From an uncultured Chromatiaceae bacterium (GTDB lineage: Bacteria > Pseudomonadota > Gammaproteobacteria > Enterobacterales > Alteromonadaceae): a stretch of 64,000 nucleotides of DNA. The translations under genes were made by a program, and so were the position numbers. The notes under the pieces were generated by a model, which ran no database searches, had not been told where the DNA came from, and saw only the letters and a program-made list of their open reading frames with translations. The stretch is taken from NCBI GenBank assembly GCA_937978655.1, contig CALJUX010000020.1, forward strand, positions 1-64,000. Direction: 5' to 3'. This document shows positions 8,188 through 17,042 of the stretch, piece by piece (the stretch's first letter is position 1; each line of letters begins with the position of its first letter).

Positions 8188-9426
8188 ATGCAGCCTTTTC
8201 GTCGCTCACAACCTCTGCTGCAAAGCACTGTGACCTTGCTCGCCAGCGCCTTGTTTTTAACGGCCTGTGGCCAACCCGCCCCGGCGGCTTCTGGTGCCGG
8301 CCCTGCCGTGGTGCCAGTCGGCGTAGTCACTTTGCAGGCACAGGACGTGACCTTAAGCCGTGAATTACCTGGCCGGGTGCAGGCCGCGCAAATTGCCGAG
8401 ATCAGGCCGCAAGTCAGTGGCATTGTGCTGGCGCGCCATTTCACTGAAGGCAGTACAGTCACTGCCGGTACCGCTTTGTATCAGATTGACCCGGCGCCCT
8501 TTGAAGCCGCTTTATTAAGCGCCAAAGCCGCTGAAGCCAAAGCCAAAGCCAATATCGCCAGCAGCAAAGCCAAAGCGGAACGTTACCGCGAACTGCTGAA
8601 AATCAAAGCCGTCAGCCGGCAAGATTTTGATGAAGCCGAAGCTGCCTTCCTGCAGGCCCAAGCCGAATTACAAAGTGCTAAAGCGCAAATCAACAGTGCG
8701 CAAATTAACCTGAGCTACAGCAAAGTGCTGGCGCCCATCAGCGGCCAGATTGGCAAATCAACGGTTACCACTGGCGCACTGGTCAGCAGCGGTCAAAGTC
8801 AGGCTTTGGCGACTGTGACGCAATTAGACCCTATCTACATCGATTTAACGCAATCGAGCAGCGAACTGCTGGCATTAAAACAAGCACTCGCCAAAGGCAC
8901 TGTCGGAAAAGCCGCCACGCAGACTGAAGTCAGCCTGACGCTGGAAGATGGCACCCCTTACGCCCACAAAGGTACGCTGCAATTTAGCGAAGTGACCGTG
9001 AATCCGGATACCGGCTCGGTCACGCTGCGCGCCAGCTTCCCGAACCCGGACCAGCTGTTGCTGCCGGGCATGTATGTGCGCGCCACTGTGCAGGAAGGCC
9101 TGCAGGCAAACGCCTTACTGGTGCCGCAGCGCGGTGTCAGCCGTAATGCCAAAGGCGAAGCCACTGCACTGGTGGTCAGTAAAGACGGCAAAGTCGAACC
9201 ACGGCTGCTACAAACCAACCGCACTATCGGCAGTAACTGGTTAGTCACTGCCGGTCTGCAGGATGGTGACCAGCTGATTGTTGAAGGCCTGCAAAAAGTG
9301 CGGCCGGGCGCTGTGGTGCAGGCGGTGCCTGCGACTTCCACTGCAGTCACTTCAGCGGTCTCATCTGCTGCAGCAACTTCCGACAGCAAAGGTTCTGCCC
9401 AGGCAGCGCCGGCTGCAGCCCGTTAA
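8188..9426 (+). CDS. RND efflux periplasmic adaptor lipoprotein (AcrA/MexA-like)
   Basis: 412 residues, the usual size of HlyD/AcrA adaptors. Lipobox LTAC with Cys27, so the mature protein is anchored to the inner membrane from the periplasm. A lipoyl-like motif follows (AEIRPQVSGIV ... DPAPFEAAL), then an alpha-hairpin rich in Ala/Lys (about 105-165), beta-barrel and membrane-proximal domains, and a low-complexity Ala/Ser/Thr tail. It links the pump at 9439 to the outer-membrane channel at 12575. I use ATG 8188, preceded by GGAG; the upstream ATG at 8155 lies within the TetR operator and promoter. First gene of a four-gene operon. Confidence 0.95.
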   Translation: MQPFRRSQPLLQSTVTLLASALFLTACGQPAPAASGAGPAVVPVGVVTLQAQDVTLSRELPGRVQAAQIAEIRPQVSGIVLARHFTEGSTVTAGTALYQIDPAPFEAALLSAKAAEAKAKANIASSKAKAERYRELLKIKAVSRQDFDEAEAAFLQAQAELQSAKAQINSAQINLSYSKVLAPISGQIGKSTVTTGALVSSGQSQALATVTQLDPIYIDLTQSSSELLALKQALAKGTVGKAATQTEVSLTLEDGTPYAHKGTLQFSEVTVNPDTGSVTLRASFPNPDQLLLPGMYVRATVQEGLQANALLVPQRGVSRNAKGEATALVVSKDGKVEPRLLQTNRTIGSNWLVTAGLQDGDQLIVEGLQKVRPGAVVQAVPATSTAVTSAVSSAAATSDSKGSAQAAPAAAR

Positions 9427-9438
9427 GCGAGGTGTTTG

Positions 9439-12400
9439 ATGTCGCATTTTTTTATTAACAGACCGATTTTTGCCTGGGCACTGGCCATTATGGTGATGCT
9501 GGCCGGTGTGCTGGCGATCCGCGCCCTGCCCGTCGCGCAGTACCCGTCGATCGCGCCGCCGGCGATTAGCGTCAGTGCCAGCTACCCGGGCGCTTCGGCC
9601 CGCACGCTGGAAGACACTGTCACCCAGGTGATTGAACAGAAAATGAAAGGCCTCGACGGCCTGATGTATATGTCGTCGACGTCGGAGTCGAGCGGTCAGG
9701 TCACGCTGACGCTGACGTTTAATGCTGAAACTGACCCGGATATCGCCCAGGTGCAGGTGCAGAACAAACTGGCACTGGCCACACCGTTGTTACCGCAGGA
9801 AGTGCAGCGTCAGGGTGTGACTGTGGCTAAGTCGGCACGTAACTTTTTGATGGTCGTTGGTTTTGTCTCGGAAGATGGCAGCATGACCAACATCGACATC
9901 GGTGATTATGTTGCGTCCAACGTGCAGGACATCATCTCGCGCGTTGAAGGTGTCGGCGAAGTGCAGTTATTCGGTTCGCAATATGCGATGCGCATCTGGC
10001 TGGACCCAGCCAAACTGCAGAATTTTAACCTGACACCGACTGATGTAAGCAACGCTATTGTGGCGCAAAACGCCCAGGTGTCGGCCGGTCAGCTCGGTGG
10101 ATTGCCGGCCGCACAAGGCCAGCAACTGAATGCCACAGTCACAGCACAAAGCCGGCTGCAAACGCCGGAGCAGTTCCGCAATATTCTGCTGAAAAGCGCC
10201 GCGGACGGCAGCACTGTACGGTTAAGTGACGTGGCGACCGTCGAGCTTGGCGGTGAAAGCTACAACGTGGTGGCGCGTTACAACGGCAAACCGGCCTCGG
10301 GTATCGGTATTAAACTGGCAAGCGGCGCCAATGCGCTCAATACCGCTGACGGCGTCAAACAGGCGCTGGCCGATTTAACGCCTTATTTCCCAACGGGCCT
10401 CAAAGCGGTCGTGCCTTACGACACCACGCCTTTTGTCTCGCTGTCGATTGAAAAAGTGGTGCATACACTGATTGAAGCAGTCGTGCTGGTATTTTTAGTG
10501 ATGTATCTGTTTTTACAGAACTTCCGCGCCACGCTTATTCCAACCATCGCGGTGCCGGTGGTGCTGCTTGGCACTTTCGCCATCCTCTATGCCTTTGGTT
10601 ATTCGATTAATACCCTGACCATGTTTGCGATGGTATTGGCGATTGGTTTGCTGGTCGATGACGCTATCGTCGTGGTGGAAAACGTCGAACGGGTGATGAC
10701 GGAAGAAAAACTGTCGCCGCTTGCCGCTACACGCAAATCGATGGACGAAATCAAAGGCGCTTTGGTCGGTATCGCCATGGTGTTGTCGGCGGTGTTTGTG
10801 CCGATGGCGTTTTTCGGCGGTTCTACCGGCGTGATTTACCGCCAGTTCTCGATAACCTTAGTCTCTGCGATGGCGCTGTCAGTGCTGGTCGCGCTGATTT
10901 TAACGCCGGCGCTATGTGCCACTTTGTTAAAACCGAGTCATGTGCCAAACCCAGGCTCGCTGGCCGGCCGGTTCTTTGGTGGTTTTAACCGTGGTTTTGA
11001 TAAAACCAATCAGAGCACCCAGGGTTTTGTCGGGCGGATGATTGCACAAAGCAAACGTTACCTGCTGGTGTATGGCGTGATTTTAGGCGGTTTGCTGTAT
11101 GTATTCAGCCAGTTACCATCGGCCTTTTTACCGGATGAAGATCAGGGCATTTTGTTTAATCAGGTGGTATTACCGGCAGGCAGTACGACAGAGCAAACGC
11201 TGGGTGTGGTAGAAAAAATGGAGCAGCATTTCCTGGTCGACCAGCAAGAAGCAGTGAAGTCGATTTTTACCGTGGCTGGCTTTAGTTTTGCCGGTTCTGG
11301 CCAAAACGCCGCCATCGGTTTTGTGAATCTGAAGCACTGGGATGAACGCCAGCGGCCGGACCTGCATGTCGGCGCTGTCGCCGGCAAAGCCATGGGCTAT
11401 TTCGCCACCATCAAAGAAGCCTTTGTGTTTGCTTTCCCGCCACCGGCAGTAGTCGAACTGGGGACTGCCAACGGCTTTAACATCTATCTGCAGGACCGTG
11501 CTGGTCTTGGTCACGACCAACTGCTGCAGGCGCGCAATATGCTGCTCGGCATGGCGGCAAAAAGCCCGGTGCTGGCCGGGGTGCGGCCGAACGGTCAGGA
11601 AGATACGCCGGAGCTTAAACTCGACATCGATTTAGCCAAAGCGGAAGCGCTGGGTGTCAGCCAAAGCAGCATCAACAGCACGCTCGCCACTGCCTGGGGC
11701 AGTAGCTATGTCAATGATTTCATTGACCGTGGCCGGGTGAAAAAAGTCTTCCTGCAAGGTACAGCCGACAGCCGGATGGCACCGGAAGATTTAAGCAAAT
11801 GGTATGTGCGCAACGACAAAGGCGACATGGTACCGTTCAGCGCCTTTGCCAGCAGCCACTGGAGCTATGGCTCACCACGGCTGGAACGTTACAACGGTTT
11901 CTCTGCAATGGAAATTCAGGGCGCCGCCGCACCGGGTTACAGCACGGGTCAGGCCATGGATGAGATGGAAAAACTGGTGCAACAGCTGCCGCCGGGTGTT
12001 GGTTTTGAGTGGACCGGTATTTCTTATCAGGAACGCTTAAGCGGTGGTCAGGCGCCGATGTTGTATGCCTTGTCGCTGCTCGTGGTGTTCCTCTGCCTGG
12101 CCGCTTTGTATAACAGCTGGTCGGTGCCGGCAGCGGTGATGATGATAGTGCCGCTGGGTGTGTTCGGCGCTGCACTGGCTGCGCTGGTGGGGAACCTCTC
12201 CAACGACATCTACCTGCAGGTTGGTTTGCTGACCACTATGGGTCTGGCGTCGAAAAACGCCATTTTAATTGTCGAGTTCGCCATTGCGCGGATGGAACAA
12301 GGCTTAGGCCTGGTAGACGCCGCGGTCGAAGCCGTACGGCTGCGCTTGCGGCCAATCCTGATGACGTCGATGGCCTTTATCTGTGGTGTGTTGCCACTCG

Positions 12401-12564
12401 CGATCGCTTCCAGTGCCGGCTCAGGTGCGCAGAATGCGCTGGGTATTTCGGTAATTGGCGGCACGCTGGCGTCCAGTATTCTCGCCGTAGTCTTTGTGCC
12501 GCTGTTTTTTGTGCTGGTGCGCCGGCTGTTCCCGCTCAAAGCGGCTGCTGATACACAGGATTAA
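9439..12564 (+). CDS. RND multidrug efflux pump (AcrB/MexB-like, HAE1)
   Basis: 1041 residues, full length. Starts 'MSHFFINRPIFAWALAIMVM', the typical first helix of HAE1 pumps. Twelve membrane helices in two repeats with two large periplasmic loops. The proton-relay Asp pair is in helix 4 (GLLVDDAIVVVENVERVM), and the second repeat carries GLASKNAILIVEFA. A homotrimeric drug/proton antiporter of the inner membrane working with the adjacent adaptor and channel. ATG 9439 has GAGG seven bases upstream. Drugs transported cannot be predicted. Confidence 0.97.
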   Translation: MSHFFINRPIFAWALAIMVMLAGVLAIRALPVAQYPSIAPPAISVSASYPGASARTLEDTVTQVIEQKMKGLDGLMYMSSTSESSGQVTLTLTFNAETDPDIAQVQVQNKLALATPLLPQEVQRQGVTVAKSARNFLMVVGFVSEDGSMTNIDIGDYVASNVQDIISRVEGVGEVQLFGSQYAMRIWLDPAKLQNFNLTPTDVSNAIVAQNAQVSAGQLGGLPAAQGQQLNATVTAQSRLQTPEQFRNILLKSAADGSTVRLSDVATVELGGESYNVVARYNGKPASGIGIKLASGANALNTADGVKQALADLTPYFPTGLKAVVPYDTTPFVSLSIEKVVHTLIEAVVLVFLVMYLFLQNFRATLIPTIAVPVVLLGTFAILYAFGYSINTLTMFAMVLAIGLLVDDAIVVVENVERVMTEEKLSPLAATRKSMDEIKGALVGIAMVLSAVFVPMAFFGGSTGVIYRQFSITLVSAMALSVLVALILTPALCATLLKPSHVPNPGSLAGRFFGGFNRGFDKTNQSTQGFVGRMIAQSKRYLLVYGVILGGLLYVFSQLPSAFLPDEDQGILFNQVVLPAGSTTEQTLGVVEKMEQHFLVDQQEAVKSIFTVAGFSFAGSGQNAAIGFVNLKHWDERQRPDLHVGAVAGKAMGYFATIKEAFVFAFPPPAVVELGTANGFNIYLQDRAGLGHDQLLQARNMLLGMAAKSPVLAGVRPNGQEDTPELKLDIDLAKAEALGVSQSSINSTLATAWGSSYVNDFIDRGRVKKVFLQGTADSRMAPEDLSKWYVRNDKGDMVPFSAFASSHWSYGSPRLERYNGFSAMEIQGAAAPGYSTGQAMDEMEKLVQQLPPGVGFEWTGISYQERLSGGQAPMLYALSLLVVFLCLAALYNSWSVPAAVMMIVPLGVFGAALAALVGNLSNDIYLQVGLLTTMGLASKNAILIVEFAIARMEQGLGLVDAAVEAVRLRLRPILMTSMAFICGVLPLAIASSAGSGAQNALGISVIGGTLASSILAVVFVPLFFVLVRRLFPLKAAADTQD

Positions 12565-12574
12565 GGAGTTCGTG

Positions 12575-14059
12575 ATGTTATTAAAGCAAAGTCCAAGCGA
12601 CGCAAAGACCCGTACGACCGCATTCAGGCAGACGGTGCTCAGTCTGTCAGTGCTGACGCTGCTCAGTGCCTGTTCCTTAGCGCCGGAGTTACCGCAAACG
12701 CCGGCAGCAGTACCGGCTGAGTACGCGCAAAAACCGGCGGACACAGCGGCGCCGCAGGCCGACAACCTGGCATGGCAGGCATTTTTTCAGGACCCGCGGC
12801 TGCAGCAACTGCTGACACAAGCGCTGGCACAGAATCATGATCTGAAACTGGCCGTGCTTAATGTCGACCGGGTGCGGGCGCTTTATCAAATCAGCGACAG
12901 CAACCGCTATCCGACGCTGGATTTATCTGCCAGCCAAAGCCGGCAACGGCTGCCGGCAGATCTCAGTCAAAGCGGCAGCGCAGCTATCCAGCAGCAAGCC
13001 AGTGTGACTGTGGGCAGCAGCTGGGAGCTGGACCTGTTTGGCAAAGTGCGCAATCAGTCGGAACAGGCGCTGCAACAACTCTTTGCCGGCGAAGCAGCGC
13101 AACAGGCGGCCAAAGTCAGTCTGTTGGCTGAAGTCGCCGGCAGCTGGTATAGCTACGCCAGCAATCTGCAGCTGTTAACGCTGGCTCAGCACAGCGCCGC
13201 CAGTTTCCAGCAAAGCCTGCAACTGACCGAGCGCAAAGTCGCGCTCGGCGCGGCGTCAGAACTGACACTCAGTCAACAGCAAAGCCTGCTGGCAAGCAGT
13301 CAGGCCGATGTGGCGCGGTATCAGCGTTTACTGCAACGTGATTTAAACGCGCTGCAGTTGCTGCTGGCCAAGCCAGGTGCCGATCTCAGCGCCTGGCTGC
13401 CAACGGCGCAGGAGTCGTTGCAACAGTCCAGCCTGCAGCTCCCTGAGCTTGCGCCCGGCAGCCCGGCGTTATTGCTGACGCAACGACCAGATATTGTGCA
13501 GGCAGAACATCAGCTCAAAGCAGCCAATGCCAATATCGGCGTGGCGCGGGCGGCGTTTTTCCCGTCCATCAGCCTGACCGCCAGCGCCGGCACTGCGTCG
13601 AATGAACTCAGCGGTTTATTTAACGGCGGCAGTGGCAGCTGGAGCTTTGTGCCGAACATCAGCCTGCCAATTTTTAATATGGGCCGTACGCAGGCCAACT
13701 TGCAGCTGGCAGAAACAGACCGTACTATCGCGCTCGAAAATTATCAGCACAGCATTCAGCAGGCGTTTCGCGAGGTGTCGGATCAGCTGACTGACAAAGC
13801 CGGTTATCAGGCGCAGCTTCAAGCGCAGCAGGCACTGGAACGCAGCAGTTTTCAGACTAAACAGCTCAGTCAGGCGCGGTTTGACGCCGGCGCTGACAGT
13901 CATCTGCAACTGCTCGACGCCGAGCGCAGCTGGTACAGCGCAAGGCAACAGCTCGCCACAGCACGGCTGAATTATCTGCAGGCACAGCTTGGGCTTTATA
14001 AAGCCTTAGGCGGTGGCTGGCAGGTGCGCACTGCTGAATCAACGTCCAACCCGGAGTAA
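12575..14059 (+). CDS. RND outer-membrane efflux channel lipoprotein (OprM/NodT)
   Basis: About 494 residues. Signal peptide with lipobox LSAC near residue 30, then 'LAPELPQTPAAVPAEY' and two outer-membrane-factor repeats (TolC fold: four beta strands and long helices per subunit). Closes the tripartite pump across the outer membrane. ATG 12575 is 10 bp after the pump stop with AAGGAG upstream; the longer open frame (from 12494) is pump coding sequence. Confidence 0.94.
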   Translation: MLLKQSPSDAKTRTTAFRQTVLSLSVLTLLSACSLAPELPQTPAAVPAEYAQKPADTAAPQADNLAWQAFFQDPRLQQLLTQALAQNHDLKLAVLNVDRVRALYQISDSNRYPTLDLSASQSRQRLPADLSQSGSAAIQQQASVTVGSSWELDLFGKVRNQSEQALQQLFAGEAAQQAAKVSLLAEVAGSWYSYASNLQLLTLAQHSAASFQQSLQLTERKVALGAASELTLSQQQSLLASSQADVARYQRLLQRDLNALQLLLAKPGADLSAWLPTAQESLQQSSLQLPELAPGSPALLLTQRPDIVQAEHQLKAANANIGVARAAFFPSISLTASAGTASNELSGLFNGGSGSWSFVPNISLPIFNMGRTQANLQLAETDRTIALENYQHSIQQAFREVSDQLTDKAGYQAQLQAQQALERSSFQTKQLSQARFDAGADSHLQLLDAERSWYSARQQLATARLNYLQAQLGLYKALGGGWQVRTAESTSNPE

Positions 14060-14064
14060 ACACC

Positions 14065-14676
14065 ATGACCACCAAAACCCGACGCCAGGACCCGGCGCTT
14101 GTGCAAAGCAGACGTCTGCAGGTGCTGGAAGCCGCCTCAGACTGTTTCCGCCGGCGCGGTTATCATGGCGCCGGGATGGCGGAAATTTCCAAAACTGCGC
14201 TCATGAGCCCTGGTCATATCTACAACTACTTCGACAACAAAGAGGCCATTATCGAAGCGATCATCCAGCGTGATATGGAAGAGATGTTTTCGGTGTTTAA
14301 CACTTTTCTGCAGGCCGAAGGCCCGCTGCTGGATGTGATGCTGGATGGCTGTGAAGATGGCGTCGACAAACATCTGGACGTGGAAAAAGGTGCTTTAAAG
14401 CTGGAAATGATTTCCGAAGCGGCGCGTAACGACAAAGTCGCCCTGTCGCTGCAGGCCACTGATGTCGAAGCGCGCCGGCTGATGAAACAGCTGCTGCGCC
14501 GCGAAGGCAGTCTGGTGCGTGACCTGCCGGAACCTGAACTCGACAGCCGCATCAGTGTGATGTTTGCACTGTTCGGCGGTCTGATGATCCGCCGCGTGCT
14601 GAATCCAAAGCTGGAGCGGGATGCTGTGCTGATCGCCTTAAAGCCGGTGATCCGTACTTTATTGTCACCGTTTTAA
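14065..14676 (+). CDS. TetR-family repressor of the efflux operon
   Basis: 203 residues. Amino-terminal helix-turn-helix (about 18-64: 'VLEAASDCFRRRGYHGAGMA', then 'SPGHIYNYFDNKEAIIEAII') followed by a helical ligand domain. It lies 5 bp after the channel gene with GGAG overlapping that stop, so it is the last operon gene. The palindrome at 8149-8172 over the operon promoter is its likely site, giving autorepression relieved by a pump substrate (inference). A repressor gene at the 3' end rather than divergent is a less common arrangement. Confidence 0.92.
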   Translation: MTTKTRRQDPALVQSRRLQVLEAASDCFRRRGYHGAGMAEISKTALMSPGHIYNYFDNKEAIIEAIIQRDMEEMFSVFNTFLQAEGPLLDVMLDGCEDGVDKHLDVEKGALKLEMISEAARNDKVALSLQATDVEARRLMKQLLRREGSLVRDLPEPELDSRISVMFALFGGLMIRRVLNPKLERDAVLIALKPVIRTLLSPF

Positions 14677-14705
14677 CGGCTGGCAGCCGACCCGGTATGT
14701 AGTGT

Positions 14706-15515
14706 TCATTCGGCGGCCAGCAACACTTCTTGTTCCAAAAAGCGTTTGCGCTGTAAAAATGCCTGCGCCAGGCCGTACAGCTGATGCTGGTCGGCCAGTT
14801 CCACGGCGCGTTGCAGCTGGCTGGCGGTTTTCGGTTCGGCGCGAAAGCCATCCAGCCAGGGCGTTAAATCAGGTGGCACCACCAGCTGCACTTTCGCGCC
14901 ATAACGTTTGCGCAGATGATCAAACACCTCAAGACCGGCGCAGTCAAAATCAAAAGCACAATAAATTTGCCGGTACTGCTCCAGTAGCGGGCTTAGCAGC
15001 GCAGAGCCGATCCGCGATCCGGCCGCCAGCGCAACATCACAGTCTGCCAGCGAAAATGGCTGCACCAGCATCTGGCTGCATAACGCCAACACTGGTGGAT
15101 AGCGGAAGAAATTCTCTTCGTTTTCAATCAGTAACAAGGTTGATTTGGGCGTGAAGCCGAGGCTCAGCTGCGGCTGGCCGTCTCCCGCAGTGCTGCCGGT
15201 GGCCAGTGCCAAGTCTGGCCTTGGCCCGGCGCAACCCGCATGGTACAGCAGCAGATAACAGTGTGAAGTCTGTACCCGGTGCGAATCGCCCTGCAAACTG
15301 GCGGTCACACGGTCGGCCGGCGCGCCGGCACTTTGCAGCAGCGCCTGAAACAACGCTGCATCGGCAATGCTGACCTGCCATTTGCCTGCGCCACTGGCTT
15401 TGACTTTAAACAGCTCAGTGCGGCGCTGATAAAACGCCGGTGGCAACAGCGCCAGTAGCTTCTGATAATTAACGGCCTTGCCCTGCTGCACATTTTGCAG
15501 ATATTTCAATAACAT
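14706..15515 (-). CDS. TOPRIM-like domain protein of unknown function
   Basis: 269 residues, cytoplasmic. The carboxy-terminal half resembles a TOPRIM fold: E131 in 'LLLIENEENFF', then D189-x-D191 in 'YCAFDFDCAGLEVFDHL', the glutamate plus DxD arrangement that binds magnesium in primases, topoisomerases, OLD nucleases and Wadjet JetD-type proteins. The amino-terminal half (LLALLPPAFYQRRTELF) may be a small DNA-binding or dimer domain. The ATG overlaps the glpK stop (TAATG), so translation is coupled. The upstream part of the longer open frame is an out-of-frame reading of glpK and was removed. A topoisomerase-VI-A/JetD-like nicking role is possible but not shown. Confidence 0.7.
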   Translation of the reverse strand: MLLKYLQNVQQGKAVNYQKLLALLPPAFYQRRTELFKVKASGAGKWQVSIADAALFQALLQSAGAPADRVTASLQGDSHRVQTSHCYLLLYHAGCAGPRPDLALATGSTAGDGQPQLSLGFTPKSTLLLIENEENFFRYPPVLALCSQMLVQPFSLADCDVALAAGSRIGSALLSPLLEQYRQIYCAFDFDCAGLEVFDHLRKRYGAKVQLVVPPDLTPWLDGFRAEPKTASQLQRAVELADQHQLYGLAQAFLQRKRFLEQEVLLAAE

Positions 15516-17029
15516 TAATGCTTCTCCGCCGTCAGCAGCTGCGCCACGGCGCGTTGCCAGCCGGCCAATAATTCTGCCCTGAGGCCGGCACTGCAGTTCG
15601 GATAAAACCAGGATTCTGCCCGGACCAGCGCCGGCAGCGCGTCCAGATCGGCATACCAGCCCAGCTGAATACCGCCAAGCAGCGCCACGCCAAAAGCCGT
15701 GGTCTCGGTCTGCAGCGGCCGCATCACGTTCAGATCCAGTACGTCGGCGAGGAACTGACAAAACCAGCTGTTATTCACCATGCCGCCATCGACCTGCAGG
15801 CTCAGCAGCGCCGCGCCATCGGCACGCATGGCCTGCAATAAATCAGCGGTCTGATACGCCACCGCTTCTAACACAGCCCGCACCAGATGGGCCTTGCCGG
15901 TACTGAGCGTAAGACCAGACCACTGCGCGGTCAGTTCCGGCCGCCAGTAGGGCGCGCCAAGACCGGTAAAAGCCGGCACCAGATAGACCCCGCCATTATC
16001 GTTAAGGCTGGCGGCTAAACGTTCAGTGTCGGCCGCATCGTTGATCAGGCCCAGCTGATCACGCAGCCATTTCACCGCAGCCCCAGCGACAAAAATCGAG
16101 CCTTCCAGCGCGTATTGGGTTTGCCCCTGCACCGTACAGGCCACGGTGCTGAGCAACTGATGCTGCGAATACAACAGCTGCTCGCCGGTATTGAGCAGCG
16201 CAAAACAGCCGGTGCCGTAGGTACTTTTTAAGCCACCGGCCCGCACGCAGCCCTGGCCGATCGCCGCCGCCTGCTGGTCACCGGCCAATGCCACAATCGG
16301 CAATTCCCGGCCAAACCAATGTGCATCAACAGTGCCGTAGTCGTCGGAACTTTGCCGGACTTTCGGCAGAATATCTGCTGGAATATCAAACAGTTCTAGC
16401 AATTCGGCATCCCACTGCAGTGTGCGGATGTCAAACAACAAAGTACGACTGGCATTGGTGGTGTCGGTGGCATGCACCAGACCCCGTGTCAGACGCCACA
16501 GGATAAAACTGTCCACAGTGCCAAAGGCCAGCTCGCCTTGTTCCGCCGCCTGGCGCAAGGCCCGGTCCTGTAACAGCCAATGTAGTTTTGACGCGGAGAA
16601 ATATGGGTCCAGGCAAAGCCCGGTGCGCCGGCGGACCCAGTCCTGATGGCCACGTTGTTGTAACTGCTGACAATACGCCTGCGTCCGGCGGTCCTGCCAG
16701 ACGATGGCCGGTGCGACCACGGCCCCGCTGTCACGCCGCCACAGCAGCGTGGTTTCCCGCTGATTGGTGATGGCGATACCAGCGACCTTCAGCTGCAACG
16801 CATCGGCCTGTGCCAGCACTTCGCGACACACCGTCAGCACCGACAACCACAGCTCTTCAGCGTCCTGCTCTACCCAGCCATTGGCGCCAAACTGGCAGCG
16901 CAGTTCCTGCTGCGCCTGCGCTCTTAATCCACCGGCGCGGTCAAATAACATGGCACGGCTGGAGGAAGTGCCCTGATCTATCGCCAGGATCACCTCGCGG
17001 TCCTGCCCGGTTGTCTGCTCTGTACTCAT
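15515..17029 (-). CDS. glpK: Glycerol kinase
   Basis: 504 residues, normal for FGGY-family glycerol kinase. Phosphate-binding 'ILAIDQGTSSSRAMLFD' at 14-30, 'TNQRETTLLW' and 'IVWQDRRT', FGGY signatures in the middle and 'GAPYWRPE' further on. Makes glycerol-3-phosphate from glycerol and ATP in the cytoplasm. ATG 17029 is just after the patatin gene stop; the longer open frame to 17338 is antisense-free but out-of-frame patatin sequence. No glpF or glpD lies nearby; instead it is sandwiched between a secreted phospholipase and a TOPRIM protein. Glycerol freed by lipid breakdown could feed it (inference). Confidence 0.96.
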   Translation of the reverse strand: MSTEQTTGQDREVILAIDQGTSSSRAMLFDRAGGLRAQAQQELRCQFGANGWVEQDAEELWLSVLTVCREVLAQADALQLKVAGIAITNQRETTLLWRRDSGAVVAPAIVWQDRRTQAYCQQLQQRGHQDWVRRRTGLCLDPYFSASKLHWLLQDRALRQAAEQGELAFGTVDSFILWRLTRGLVHATDTTNASRTLLFDIRTLQWDAELLELFDIPADILPKVRQSSDDYGTVDAHWFGRELPIVALAGDQQAAAIGQGCVRAGGLKSTYGTGCFALLNTGEQLLYSQHQLLSTVACTVQGQTQYALEGSIFVAGAAVKWLRDQLGLINDAADTERLAASLNDNGGVYLVPAFTGLGAPYWRPELTAQWSGLTLSTGKAHLVRAVLEAVAYQTADLLQAMRADGAALLSLQVDGGMVNNSWFCQFLADVLDLNVMRPLQTETTAFGVALLGGIQLGWYADLDALPALVRAESWFYPNCSAGLRAELLAGWQRAVAQLLTAEKH

Positions 17030-17042
17030 CACCACTCCGTGT

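Noticed and set aside
15516..15761. Amino-terminal extension of the TOPRIM frame
   Set aside because: Arg/Gly-rich reading of glpK in another frame; the ATG overlapping the glpK stop is the better start.
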